Source of the DNA: an uncultured Dehalococcoidia bacterium
GTDB taxonomy: Bacteria; Chloroflexota; Dehalococcoidia; Lucifugimonadales; Lucifugimonadaceae
Reading direction: 5' to 3'
Length of the DNA stretch: 64,000 bases
Assembly: GCA_951812795.1 (NCBI GenBank)
Contig: OX638325.1
Span: 248,001-312,000, forward strand
A model generated the notes under the pieces. That model saw nothing but the letters and a program-made list of their open reading frames with translations. It ran no database searches and had not been told where the DNA came from. The position numbers were made by a program, and so were the translations under genes. Positions within the stretch are counted from its first letter, which is position 1, and each line of letters opens with the position of its first letter. Shown piece after piece: positions 16,942 to 25,365 of the stretch.

Positions 16942-17943
16942 CTACTGAGGCTTGAAGCGGTTTTCTGGCAACGCCAAAGACGGATCGGGAGGATCGACAA
17001 CGCGTTCGCGGGTTATGTGGGCTCCGTTGTAGAGACTCAGCGGTAACTCAAGTCCGAACACGACGGTGCTATATCCGGCTTCGTTCATGTCGAAAGATGC
17101 GACGTAGGTGGGCTCGCCTTCGTCGAATAGGTACAAGCGATACTCCTCTCCCGGAGGCGCTTGCTCGACTCCACCAATTACAAGGGCACCGATCGGTTTC
17201 TGTTGATGTTCCAAAAGATACGCGTATCCATCGCCGGACAACGCGGCTTCAGGTTGCCACGCGGGGCTTTGGTACTCGTTACGCAGTGTCGCGTAGGTCA
17301 GACTGATCTGATCGTTCATCGATGTGCGGAGAGCATCGTTGATTTCCGTCATCTTGACGATCTCTTGATCCTGTCGCGAAATTCGCTCATGTGCACGCGT
17401 CAATAGTTGCTCGTTCGATGACATGTCGTTCACCATCGACTCGGTGTGGGCATAGGCGGCAGCCACCTCGCGTTCCATATTTGAAACTTTGCGATTGAGT
17501 TCCACGTTGTCGTTACCCAGCTGGATAGCCATGATGCCCACGATGGCGAATGAGGCAATAGAAGTGGCAAAAGCCAATCGGCCAGCCGACAGGACGCTGC
17601 CAAGTCTTTCCCAGATTGTTCGGAGGTCACGCTCGTATTCGACTTCTTCAGTCGCGATGCGATTTTCAAGGTGTTCGACGAGGGAGGAGTAGGTGGAAGT
17701 ATTTTTGGCGACAGTGGTCTCGGCACTCGCGCTTGATAACAGTTTGTCGCGGAGCGAAACTGGTGGCGCGGCTTGGCCGATCCGCGCCGACATGTCAGCG
17801 ACGGTTTCCAGCAACTCGCTCAGTTCGTCGGCCGCGTCTACGTCGCGAGCAACTAACTCTTCAACTGCTTGTTGCTCGCGTTCGTCCAACGCGCCTAAAG
17901 CGTACGCAGGAAAATCCGCGATGATTTCTTCGTCTCGAGGCAT
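16942..17943 (-). CDS. Transmembrane anti-sigma factor, RskA-like
   Basis: A 333-residue membrane anti-sigma factor, paired with the ECF sigma gene 19 bp upstream. The N-terminal cytoplasmic part (1-115) starts with the RskA-like FPAYALGALDEREQQAVEEL and lacks a zinc HxxxCxxC motif. A single membrane segment follows at about 122-142 (LAFATSIASFAIVGIMAI). A heptad-like coiled coil runs over about 145-210, then an extracytoplasmic RskA C-terminal domain (about 220-333) with GALVIGGVEQAPPGEEYRLY. It should hold the sigma factor inactive until an envelope or redox signal leads to its proteolysis. The long coiled coil between membrane and sensor domain is unusual. Confidence 0.82.
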   Translation of the reverse strand: MPRDEEIIADFPAYALGALDEREQQAVEELVARDVDAADELSELLETVADMSARIGQAAPPVSLRDKLLSSASAETTVAKNTSTYSSLVEHLENRIATEEVEYERDLRTIWERLGSVLSAGRLAFATSIASFAIVGIMAIQLGNDNVELNRKVSNMEREVAAAYAHTESMVNDMSSNEQLLTRAHERISRQDQEIVKMTEINDALRTSMNDQISLTYATLRNEYQSPAWQPEAALSGDGYAYLLEHQQKPIGALVIGGVEQAPPGEEYRLYLFDEGEPTYVASFDMNEAGYSTVVFGLELPLSLYNGAHITRERVVDPPDPSLALPENRFKPQ

Positions 17944-17962
17944 TTATTGGGTCCACCCAGGA

Positions 17963-18541
17963 TTAGTCGTCGCCGTAGATTTCTTTATCCAATGCCACGC
18001 GGAGTTTCTTTAAGGCCAGTCGCATTCGCGTTTTAACGGTCCCTAACGGTTGGTCGGTCGCTTCTGCGATCTGGGTTTGGGTCATTCCCTCAAAGTAAGA
18101 CAGATAGACAACTTGGCGTTGCGGCTCAGGCAAAACCTTAAGGGCTAAACGCACCTGTTCGTATTCCGAGTTGGCCACCGCCGCTTCAGGCGGGGAGATG
18201 TCGTCTGATTCGAGGTCGTAGCGTTCAGTAATGTCGTCACTGTAGCGGGATTTATCTCGTCGGAGCTTACGGAGTTCGTCGATGGTGCGGTTGTGGGCGA
18301 TTCGGAAGAGCCAGGTAGTGAACTTGCCTTTGTCTGGCATGTAGGTGTGACCACGCCGCCAAACCCGCATGAACACGTCTTGAGTGACTTCCTCGGACTT
18401 AACGGCATCGTTTAGAATGCGCGCCGCTAACCCAAATACACGTTTGCCGTACCGATCGTAGAGCGCTGCGAATGCATCGGTGTTTTCTTCCGATATTTCG
18501 GCTAGCAGTTCTTGATCTGTGAGCTCTTGGTAGTTGATCAT
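17963..18541 (-). CDS. ECF-type RNA polymerase sigma factor
   Basis: A 192-residue sigma-70-family factor with regions 2 and 4 only. Region 2 contains FAALYDRYGKRVFGLAARIL and DVFMRVWRRGHTY...FTTWLFRIAHNRTID. Region 4 contains LPEPQRQVVYLSYFEGMTQ and the helix-turn-helix IAEATDQPLGTVKTRMRLAL. The style is that of SigK-like group factors that travel with RskA anti-sigma factors, as here. GGAAG lies about 7 bases before the ATG. The target promoter is not evident in this window. Confidence 0.92.
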   Translation of the reverse strand: MINYQELTDQELLAEISEENTDAFAALYDRYGKRVFGLAARILNDAVKSEEVTQDVFMRVWRRGHTYMPDKGKFTTWLFRIAHNRTIDELRKLRRDKSRYSDDITERYDLESDDISPPEAAVANSEYEQVRLALKVLPEPQRQVVYLSYFEGMTQTQIAEATDQPLGTVKTRMRLALKKLRVALDKEIYGDD

Positions 18542-18610
18542 TCGCCGACTTCCGTGAGAATTGACTTCTATTCCGTTGGACCTGGTGCGTATTTGCGGTA
18601 CCGGTTTGAC

Positions 18611-19516
18611 TCAGATACGGAAGAAGGGGATCTCGTGGATCTTTTCTGGATCAACTAATCCATCAATTTCTGCCAAAGGCTTCAACATTTCGAGCGAATC
18701 GAGTTGGATCTTCACGTCTTCGTGAGGTGGCATCATCTGGACCATGCGCGAAAGCATGTCATAAGCATCGCGCGCACGCCCGGATCGACCATGAAGATGA
18801 GCGATATCGCCGATGTTGCGCCAGTTCCATGGCATTAGATACTGAATCCGCTCAGCATCGGCGATGGCTCCGACGAAGTCGCCGTTTTGGGTGTGGATCA
18901 TCTTCATGTTGTTCAAGACTCGAGCAAGGATCATCTTGTTGTCAGCTCGCGGAAGATATCGTCGTTCGAGTTGATCGAGTTTTTTCGGATCGTTGGGAGG
19001 ATTGCCCGGTCCGCTCAACATCTTCAGGCATTCCCACCGCGAATAGATCCTGCCTTCTCGAAATGGGTCGACGAACACGAGGAAATCGCCCTTGCCAGCG
19101 GAGAGAAGGAAATGACCGGACATATTTACGCCCGTAAGCGGTATTCCGATGCGCCTACCAACCTCCATGTAGAGGATGGACAACGTGATCGGAATGCCCA
19201 ACTTCCGATCTAAGACATCGCTTAAAAGGCTGTTCTGGATGTCGTAGTAGTTGCCCGCATTCCCACGGAAACCCATCTCGACGAACATCAGCTCGTTTAA
19301 TGTGTAGAGGGAGTCGAAAATTGAGGGTCGAATCAGTGGGGTCTGCTTGATGCGTTCTGAGATCTCGTTGACCTTGCCCATGTAAAGCGGAACATCGAGT
19401 TCGGGGTCATCCTCGGCCGCGATGTATAAGCAGGAGAGAGCGAGGTTGATCTGTGCCGAAGGGCGCGCTACGGATCGAACGAAGTTATCTCGTGGCCCGT
19501 TGTCGGCTGTTCCCAT
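18611..19516 (-). CDS. SirB1-type transglutaminase-like protein with tetratricopeptide-like tail
   Basis: A 301-residue protein of the Transglut_core2 / SirB1 family. The core (about 20-175) has LYTLNELMFVEMGFRGNAGNYYD and the conserved LSDVLDRKLGIPITLSILYMEVGRR, then GVNMSGHFLL and FVDPFREG. The catalytic cysteine of true transglutaminases is replaced in this family, so an enzymatic role is not assured. The C-terminal half (about 195-280) looks like helical TPR repeats (AIADAERIQYLMPWNW, ARDAYDMLSRMV). It is a cytoplasmic protein of unknown physiological role, and lies 69 bp upstream of the sigma factor on the same strand. Confidence 0.8.
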   Translation of the reverse strand: MGTADNGPRDNFVRSVARPSAQINLALSCLYIAAEDDPELDVPLYMGKVNEISERIKQTPLIRPSIFDSLYTLNELMFVEMGFRGNAGNYYDIQNSLLSDVLDRKLGIPITLSILYMEVGRRIGIPLTGVNMSGHFLLSAGKGDFLVFVDPFREGRIYSRWECLKMLSGPGNPPNDPKKLDQLERRYLPRADNKMILARVLNNMKMIHTQNGDFVGAIADAERIQYLMPWNWRNIGDIAHLHGRSGRARDAYDMLSRMVQMMPPHEDVKIQLDSLEMLKPLAEIDGLVDPEKIHEIPFFRI

Positions 19517-19564
19517 GCCAAAGCATTGTAAAGGCGAAATGACCTCGTGGCAACTGAACTTCGA

Positions 19565-19591
19565 TTGAAGGGTAACCTCCCTTGATATAAT
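19565..19591 (+). promoter_or_regulatory. Candidate sigma-70-type promoter for the thiamine transporter operon
   Basis: TTGAAG at 19565-19570 and TATAAT at 19586-19591 with a 15-base spacer, a little short of the ideal 17. The position fits: transcription would begin near 19598, giving a leader that contains the whole TPP riboswitch. Confidence 0.5.
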
Positions 19592-19635
19592 CGACTAACT
19601 ACAAAGCGAAGCGTCCTACGGACGAATCCATATTG

Positions 19636-19728
19636 AATCTGGGGAGCTCAGTAAGCTGGGCTGAGAGGGCGAACGCCAACCCGCCGACCCACATTACCTG
19701 ATCTGGATAATGCCAGCGGAGGAAACCA
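19636..19728 (+). ncRNA. TPP riboswitch (THI element)
   Basis: The conserved core is clear: CTGAGAGGGCG at 19661-19671 (pyrimidine-sensing arm) and ACCTGATCTGGATAATGCCA at 19696-19715, followed by GCGGAGGAAA. It lies immediately before the ABC transporter genes for a thiamine precursor. The GGAGGAAA at 19718-19725 at the 3' edge of the aptamer is also the best ribosome-binding site for the ATG at 19735, so thiamine pyrophosphate binding would be expected to hide it and stop translation. Ends are approximate. Confidence 0.93.
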
Positions 19729-19734
19729 ACTCCG

Positions 19735-20634
19735 ATGTCTCAAACATCGGAAATTCCATCAACCGTTCATCCTCGGAACGACGACAGTTTTTCGAGTTCC
19801 GCATTGAACACCGACCCGCCACGTTCTGATGCTGGCAGAAATTCGGCCGCGTTGACCAGATCGGAATTTCCCGCGGTTTCCGTTCGAGACGCTACCAAAT
19901 CTTTTGTGCGTCCGGACTTGCCGCCGATCGAAGCTGTTGACGCCGTCTCTATGGATGTTGATCTGGGCGAATTCGTGGTAATCGTTGGCCCTAGTGGTTG
20001 CGGCAAATCCACGCTCCTGAACATCATTGCCGGGCTTGTTGAACCTGACACGGGAAACGTCAGTCTCCAAGGCAAGCCTGGCGCCCAGCGCATCGGCCGC
20101 GTTGCCTATATGCACCAGATCGACCTGCTCCTCCCGTGGCGCAACGTTCTCTCGAACGCCACCCTCGGCCTCGAAATCGCCGGCATCGCTCGCGCCGACG
20201 CTGATGCAAAAGCGACCGAGTTGGCCCAACGCTTTGGCATCGCCGATTTCCTAAATGCCTATCCCGCAACCTTGTCAGGCGGGATGCGACAACGCGTAGC
20301 CTTACTGCGTGCCGTCCTGCCAGACCGCGACGTTCTGCTCCTAGATGAGCCGTTCAAGGCCCTGGACGCCATCACTCGCGCTGAACTTCAGCGCTGGCTC
20401 TCCGACGTCCTCGACCGCACTACCCGCGCGACCGTTATGGTGACCCACGACGTCGAAGAAGCGCTGATGCTCGGCGACCGCGTCCTTGTGATGTCTCCTC
20501 GACCGGGCCGCATCGTCCTGGAGCTCGATGTCGACCTCCCACGCCCACGCCCACGCGACATCGTCCGAGATTCGAAGTTTGTCGACTACAAATGGCAGTT
20601 GCTATCTGCCCTCGACGACGACCTAACCCACTAA
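19735..20634 (+). CDS. thiZ: ABC transporter ATP-binding protein for thiamine pyrimidine precursor (ThiZ-like)
   Basis: A 299-residue ABC ATPase of the nitrate/taurine/ThiZ class. Walker A is GPSGCGKST (85-93), the Q-loop region is MHQIDLLLPWRN, the signature is LSGGMRQRVALLRA, Walker B is VLLLDEPFKALD and the switch is MVTHDVEEA. A Ser/Thr-rich N-terminal stretch of ~45 residues precedes the ABC domain and is unusual; the start is still supported by GGAGG and the riboswitch. With the next two genes it forms an importer for hydroxymethylpyrimidine or a formyl-aminopyrimidine (inferred from the TPP riboswitch and the NMT1/THI5-like binding protein). The symbol follows the ThiXYZ system. Confidence 0.85.
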   Translation: MSQTSEIPSTVHPRNDDSFSSSALNTDPPRSDAGRNSAALTRSEFPAVSVRDATKSFVRPDLPPIEAVDAVSMDVDLGEFVVIVGPSGCGKSTLLNIIAGLVEPDTGNVSLQGKPGAQRIGRVAYMHQIDLLLPWRNVLSNATLGLEIAGIARADADAKATELAQRFGIADFLNAYPATLSGGMRQRVALLRAVLPDRDVLLLDEPFKALDAITRAELQRWLSDVLDRTTRATVMVTHDVEEALMLGDRVLVMSPRPGRIVLELDVDLPRPRPRDIVRDSKFVDYKWQLLSALDDDLTH

Positions 20635-20636
20635 CT

Positions 20637-21500
20637 ATGAGTTCGCAGCAACAGATCAAGGAACTAACGACACCCGTCGACGCGTCGATTCCGGCGTCGT
20701 CGGAACACACCTTTGCCATCCGTGCCCGCTCATTCATCCGCGCATGGGGCTCCGCCATGCTGTTGGCCGCGCTCGGCCTAGTTCTCTGGGAAATCCTGGT
20801 TCGCGTCCTCGATGTCCAGACATGGATCTTGCCGCCCGTGTCGCTCATCCTCGCCGAACTCGCCGACAAACCTGACCTCTTTCTGCGACACGCATCCGTA
20901 ACCGCACAAGAAATCTTGATCGGATTCGCAGTCTCCATGACCTTCGCTGGCGTCATGGCCACCGCCATGTTTTGGTCCCGGCTTCTCGAGCGATCGGTCT
21001 ACCCATTCCTCATCGCCTCCCAGACAATCCCCGTATTCACCCTCGCACCCATGCTCCTCATCTGGATCGGAACCGGCATCGCGCCCAAAATCGTCGTCGT
21101 GGTCCTGTTCACATTCTTCCCCGTAACTATCAACCTAATGACCGGACTGAAATCGGTCGACTCCGACATGGTCGACATGTTCCGAACCCTCGGCGCATCC
21201 CGATGGCAGATGTTCACGAAGCTCTACATCCGATCGGCGCTTCCATACCTCTTTGCTGGACTGAAAGTCGCCGCTGTCGTCTCCGTGATCGGTGCCGTCA
21301 TCGGCGAATGGGTCAGTGCAGCATCGGGCCTCGGATGGCTGATCAAGACTTCAACTCCAAAATTCCAGACAGAACTCGTCTTTGCGGCTATATTTACCCT
21401 TTCGGTTATGGCCGCATTGATGTTCATTGCGATAGCGTTGTTGCAATCGCGTATCTTGCGTAACTATCCCGGGTCGAACGCCCAAGGAGGAGAATCGTGA
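20637..21500 (+). CDS. thiX: ABC transporter permease for thiamine pyrimidine precursor (ThiX-like)
   Basis: A 287-residue inner-membrane permease of the SsuC/TauC/ThiX type with about six membrane segments (for example SAMLLAALGLVLWEILVRVLD). The ATPase-coupling loop is FRTLGASRWQMFTKLYIRSALPY. The start ATG at 20637 lies two bases after the ATPase stop codon, and the 3' end overlaps the binding-protein start by 4 bases (GTGA), so the three genes are translationally coupled. An in-frame ATG at 20592 lies inside the ATPase gene and is less likely. Confidence 0.88.
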   Translation: MSSQQQIKELTTPVDASIPASSEHTFAIRARSFIRAWGSAMLLAALGLVLWEILVRVLDVQTWILPPVSLILAELADKPDLFLRHASVTAQEILIGFAVSMTFAGVMATAMFWSRLLERSVYPFLIASQTIPVFTLAPMLLIWIGTGIAPKIVVVVLFTFFPVTINLMTGLKSVDSDMVDMFRTLGASRWQMFTKLYIRSALPYLFAGLKVAAVVSVIGAVIGEWVSAASGLGWLIKTSTPKFQTELVFAAIFTLSVMAALMFIAIALLQSRILRNYPGSNAQGGES

Positions 21501-22489
21501 CAAGAATTACAGGTTTGATCCTGTTAGGAGTAGCTCTTTTTGCACTCGTTGTCGCCTGCACGTCCGAGCCAGAAACAGAAACGGTCTCGATCGAACTGGA
21601 CTGGTCGCCGCCAAACGCCAACCACTCCGGCATCTACGCAGCCATTGACCAAGGATTTTTCGAGGAAGAAAACCTTGCGGTCGACGTAAGCGTCCCCGCC
21701 GATGCCGCAGCCATCGCCCAACTCGTCGGGTCAGGGCAGCGCGACTTCGGCATTTTCTACCAGACAGACACCACCCTTGCACGTGCCGCTGGCGTTCCCG
21801 TTGTCGCGGTTCGCGCCATCGTCCAAAGCCCGATCAACTCGCTGATGGCCCTCAAATCTTCTGGCATAACCCGGCCTGGCGACCTTAAAGGCAAAAAGGT
21901 TGGATACCCTGGCATTGAGTGGGACGAACTAATGCTCGCCGCGATGCTCGAAGCGGACGGTCTGACCCTCGAAGACGTTGAACTCCATGACGTCGGATAT
22001 GCGCTCTCTCAAGTCCTCGCGGCCGGAACCATGGACGCCGTTATCGGCGCCTACTGGTCTTACGAATCCTTCGTCCTCGAAGATATGGGATTCCCCGTCG
22101 AGATCATCTACCCCGAAGACTGGGGCGTACCTCGCTACTACGAGATGATGCTCATCACCTCCGACGAGATGATCGAAGAGCAGCCCGACGTTGTCCGACG
22201 CTTCGTAACTGCCTTCACCAAAGGCTTCGAATACGTCGCCGAAGACGGACAACGAGGCATCGACATCCTAGTCAAACTCAACGAAGACTCAATCGACGAA
22301 TCAAGCGAATCCCTAGACCGCCGAGGAATCCCGCTCCTCATTCCTGCATGGCTAGACAGTGAAGACGGCAAGTTCGGCACGCTTTCACAATCGCAGTGGG
22401 AATCGGTCGGCAACTACATGAAGAGTCGGGACCTGATACCGCAGGATTTTGATGTGAGTACTGCTTGGACGGATGAATTCTACAAATAA
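21497..22489 (+). CDS. thiY: Thiamine pyrimidine precursor-binding lipoprotein (ThiY-like, NMT1/THI5 family)
   Basis: A 330-residue substrate-binding lipoprotein. The signal peptide ends at ALVVAC (Cys21). It is followed by VSIELDWSPPNANHSGIYAAI, given here as family block VSIELDW...NHSGIY, which is the NMT1/THI5-type start. Further blocks are GFFEEENLAVDV, FGIFYQTDTTLARAAGVPVV and KGKKVGYPGI. GTG start at 21497 with AGGAGG 6-9 bases upstream. Binds the precursor outside the membrane and delivers it to the permease encoded just upstream. Confidence 0.88.
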   Translation: MTRITGLILLGVALFALVVACTSEPETETVSIELDWSPPNANHSGIYAAIDQGFFEEENLAVDVSVPADAAAIAQLVGSGQRDFGIFYQTDTTLARAAGVPVVAVRAIVQSPINSLMALKSSGITRPGDLKGKKVGYPGIEWDELMLAAMLEADGLTLEDVELHDVGYALSQVLAAGTMDAVIGAYWSYESFVLEDMGFPVEIIYPEDWGVPRYYEMMLITSDEMIEEQPDVVRRFVTAFTKGFEYVAEDGQRGIDILVKLNEDSIDESSESLDRRGIPLLIPAWLDSEDGKFGTLSQSQWESVGNYMKSRDLIPQDFDVSTAWTDEFYK

Positions 22490-22511
22490 ATCCAACGAAC
22501 GACCTGTAGAT

Positions 22512-22528
22512 GCAGGTTTGAAACCTGC
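22512..22528 (+). terminator. Palindrome downstream of the thiamine transporter operon
   Basis: GCAGGTTTGAAACCTGC is a perfect 8+1+8 palindrome, 23 bases after the thiY stop. There is no T-tract, so it may be a weak terminator or a REP-type repeat; only one copy was noticed in the window. The remaining ~135 bases up to the next gene show nothing clear. Confidence 0.3.
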
Positions 22529-22665
22529 GCCCTCGAAACCCGCGGAACGGTCGAACACCATCCCCGTCGCGAAGCGAATGCAAGTGATGCACGTACGTTG
22601 CCGGGCGGTGGCATCTTTACTCACAACCGCCGTTCCCGAACCAATCAAGATTCGCGAAGTAAAAC

Positions 22666-23643
22666 GTGTCGCCTGCCGAATTCGAAGTTCTCCAACTACC
22701 CGTCTGGCCAGAGATTCAGCAGCTTCGGCTTGAATCTCGAGGCAGCAGGCGGAAGTTTTGGATATCGATCGATGGAGAACCGAATCCTTGGTTGCTCAAG
22801 TACCCGAGACCTAATACGGGAGAGCATTGGGCTGAAAAGATAGCCGCCGAAGTCGGAAAACTAGTCGGCGTAGACTGCGCTCGCGTCGAGTTAGCCGATT
22901 GTGGTGACGAGTTAGTCACCGTCTGCGAATCTTTCGAACCAGAGAATCGAGACGAATCAGACCAGTATGACGACGAGATGAGGGATTGGTTCTACGATCA
23001 AACGTTCTTCATCGAAGGTTGCTACGTTTTGGCTTGGAACGATGATCAATACGACATCGAAACGCGGTTCGGTCAACGAGATCATAACGTTGGCAACATC
23101 GTGCGAGCAGTCAAGGGGTTGCTTCGAGACCCAAACTTCCCCGCTCACGGTCAAGAAGATGACGTTATGCAGTCTTTGGCATCGTACGCATTGCTTGACG
23201 GTTTGATCGGCAACAACGATCGACACCACGAAAACTGGATGTTGAAAATCATGTTAGTTCGTGCCTCGGCCACAGCCTGGATGTCCGCCGCACCTTCCTA
23301 CGATCACGCATCCTCACTAGGTCGAGAACTCGAAGACGAACGGCGCACTCGGTATCTGGAATTAGGCGGGGTCCTCAACTACCTAAACAGGGGCCATGGC
23401 GGCGTATTCGCCGACGACCAGCAAACCCGCGCACCTTCCCCACTCGAAATCGCCAGCTACATCTCTCGACAATGGCCGGACTACACGCAGCCAACTTTGC
23501 GGAGAATCGGCGAAACACCTGATTCCGAGTTTCGAACCGCAATTGATAGAGTACCAACAGAGTTCATGTCCGATATCGCCAAAGAATTCGCGTACCAGAT
23601 CATCGTCAACAGCAAATCAGAACTGCTCACACTCACCCAATGA
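22666..23643 (+). CDS. HipA-like serine/threonine kinase (HipA C-terminal domain only)
   Basis: A 325-residue protein with the HipA kinase fold. A nucleotide-binding Lys45 sits in WLLKYPRPN, the catalytic loop is NNDRHHENW (183-191, Asp185), and the metal-binding Asp213 is in APSYDHASSLG. HipA toxins phosphorylate targets such as glutamyl-tRNA synthetase and normally carry an extra N-terminal subdomain that is absent here. No HipB-like helix-turn-helix antitoxin is adjacent. Instead the stop overlaps the start of a HIRAN-domain gene (ATGA). The GTG at 22666 is used as start; it has no good ribosome-binding site and the true start could be a little downstream. Confidence 0.78.
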   Translation: MSPAEFEVLQLPVWPEIQQLRLESRGSRRKFWISIDGEPNPWLLKYPRPNTGEHWAEKIAAEVGKLVGVDCARVELADCGDELVTVCESFEPENRDESDQYDDEMRDWFYDQTFFIEGCYVLAWNDDQYDIETRFGQRDHNVGNIVRAVKGLLRDPNFPAHGQEDDVMQSLASYALLDGLIGNNDRHHENWMLKIMLVRASATAWMSAAPSYDHASSLGRELEDERRTRYLELGGVLNYLNRGHGGVFADDQQTRAPSPLEIASYISRQWPDYTQPTLRRIGETPDSEFRTAIDRVPTEFMSDIAKEFAYQIIVNSKSELLTLTQ

Positions 23644-24395
23644 CTACTCTGTTTCTCGCATGTCATGACCGACGAAATCGGAGTTGGTATCCCGTGGGAC
23701 GACTCACGAGGAACGACTCCGAACCCTTTGAATACGAGTTTGAATACATCCGAGGCGCTTTTGAGGCCAAGAATTCGGCGATCCCCCTCGCTGTTCCCGT
23801 TCCCGGATTCCCCGAGCTAGATAAGGCATACCGAGCAACCGAGATATTTCCGATTTTCCGCTACCGCGCAATGAACAAACGACGTCCTGACCGCCCGGAA
23901 TATCTGAATCTCTTTGGGTTGGACCCCGACGATACCGACGTGCTCGCGGAACTCGCAATCTCAGGCGGTCACAGCGTCGCCGACACCTTCGAAATCTTCC
24001 CCGCCATCGAACCAGATGCACAAGGGCGATTCAAGACTCGTTTCATCGTTCAAGGTTTGCGACCCTCAGATCCCGAAACGATCGAGTGCATCGCATCGCT
24101 TAATCCGGGCGACCACCTTGAACCGGCCTTAGCAGACAATAGCCAATCTGCGCAACATTCCATCCGTGTAAAAACCACCGATCAAGTGCACCTAGGTTGG
24201 CTACCAAGATATCTCGCAGATGTTTTGCGCCAATCCGATGCCTTAAACCTCGCTGATCTTGACCTGCGAGTCGTGCAAGTCAATCATGATGCCCCGCCGA
24301 GCCACCGACTATTAGTCGAACTCAGCGGTCAATTACCGCCCGGCATCGACCCGATGGTCGAACTAGAGCAGTATCAGCCAATCGCGTCCAACTGA
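23640..24395 (+). CDS. HIRAN-domain protein, partner of the HipA-like kinase
   Basis: A 251-residue protein translationally coupled to the kinase gene by a 4-base ATGA overlap. The N-terminal part (about 15-95) has GRLTRNDSEPFEYEFEYIRG and ends in a block RRPDRPEYLNLFGL that recurs in HIRAN/HipA-associated proteins. The second part (about 131-205) fits the HIRAN domain: a beta strand FKTRFIVQGLR, then a Gly-Asp (NPGDHLEPALADNS), then HSIRVKTTDQVHLGWLPRYLADVL in shortened form SIRVKT...VHLGWLPRYLA. HIRAN domains bind 3' DNA ends in eukaryotic helicases such as HLTF. The likely role is DNA sensing or kinase control (inference). Confidence 0.6.
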   Translation: MTTLFLACHDRRNRSWYPVGRLTRNDSEPFEYEFEYIRGAFEAKNSAIPLAVPVPGFPELDKAYRATEIFPIFRYRAMNKRRPDRPEYLNLFGLDPDDTDVLAELAISGGHSVADTFEIFPAIEPDAQGRFKTRFIVQGLRPSDPETIECIASLNPGDHLEPALADNSQSAQHSIRVKTTDQVHLGWLPRYLADVLRQSDALNLADLDLRVVQVNHDAPPSHRLLVELSGQLPPGIDPMVELEQYQPIASN

Positions 24396-24414
24396 ACTCT
24401 CCCGCCCTTAACCC

Positions 24415-25311
24415 TCAATACGCCCGACGCGGATATGCCAAATGCCCCGTCATCCCCGTGTTCTTCACCCGGTAAACGTGCCCGGTAGCGAAAGTCACGA
24501 ACAGCACGTCTAATCCTGGCCCGCCAAAAGTGCAGTTTGTCGGACTATCTGCTGGCGTCCGATGGGTCGCCCTGACCAGACCACTCGGCTCAAAGACATA
24601 AATCGCTGAACCCGCACCGGCTGTCGGCTCGCCTGCCGTTGCGATGATCTGACCATCTGTCGTCAACGCCATCCCGTCGATGCCGCGACCGTCTCCGAAA
24701 TCGAATAACACTGTTCCATCGCCCAATGTCCCATATGCGTTGATCGGATACGCCCTAAGTTGACGCCGAAGGCTCTTGTTTACCGGGCTCTCTGCGACGT
24801 ACAGGATTGTTTGGTCTGCGGAGAGAAGCACTCCATTGGGTCGATTAGTATCGATGGTTACGCGTTTGGTGGTCCAGTTGCCCCCAAATGTGTGCGCTGC
24901 TAGGTAGACCGATTCATGTGGGAGGTTGTTTGGTTGGGCGGAGTAGTTGGGGTCGGAGAAGTAGATGCGCCCTTGGCCGTCAACGTCGAGGTCGTTCGGC
25001 ATGTTTAGACCGGCGCCGTCGAGATTGTCGGCGATGACCGTCGCGTCCGAATTCGGATTCGCAGGGTCGATCTCTACGACGCGGTTGCCACCACCTTCAC
25101 ACGCGAACAACCGACCGGATCGGTCGAACTTCATCCCATTCGCCTGATTGGTGTCCGTCCGCCACACCTCGCTCTCGCCGGTCTTCGGATCCCATCTATA
25201 CGTTGTTGCTGCGTAACACTCGTTGTAGAGCAGGGCGTTTCCGTCCCACGTTGGACCCTCAGTTAGCGAATCGTGTTTGGCGATTAGTTCCCATTCCCAA
25301 GAATCGTTCAT
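24415..25311 (-). CDS. SMP-30/gluconolactonase family protein
   Basis: A 298-residue six-bladed beta-propeller of the SMP-30 / gluconolactonase / LRE family, which hydrolyses sugar lactones or organophosphate-like esters using a divalent metal. Typical blocks are LTEGPTWDGNALLYNE (metal Glu), GLNMPNDLDVDGQGRIYFSDP (metal Asn/Asp region), RPNGVLLSADQTILYVAES and the final blade GGPGLDVLFVTFA. It is cytoplasmic, with no signal peptide. A paralogue lies 54 bp upstream on the same strand, so the two are probably co-expressed. Convergent with the HIRAN-domain gene. Confidence 0.87.
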   Translation of the reverse strand: MNDSWEWELIAKHDSLTEGPTWDGNALLYNECYAATTYRWDPKTGESEVWRTDTNQANGMKFDRSGRLFACEGGGNRVVEIDPANPNSDATVIADNLDGAGLNMPNDLDVDGQGRIYFSDPNYSAQPNNLPHESVYLAAHTFGGNWTTKRVTIDTNRPNGVLLSADQTILYVAESPVNKSLRRQLRAYPINAYGTLGDGTVLFDFGDGRGIDGMALTTDGQIIATAGEPTAGAGSAIYVFEPSGLVRATHRTPADSPTNCTFGGPGLDVLFVTFATGHVYRVKNTGMTGHLAYPRRAY

Positions 25312-25365
25312 CGGTAATCCGGACCTTTAGTTGCTTTTGATGTCGGAGCTGCGAAGCGCCCATGA

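Noticed and set aside
22473-22733. 86-codon frame in the gap after thiY
   Set aside because: It overlaps the thiY end and runs out of frame into the HipA-like gene, with no protein-like character.
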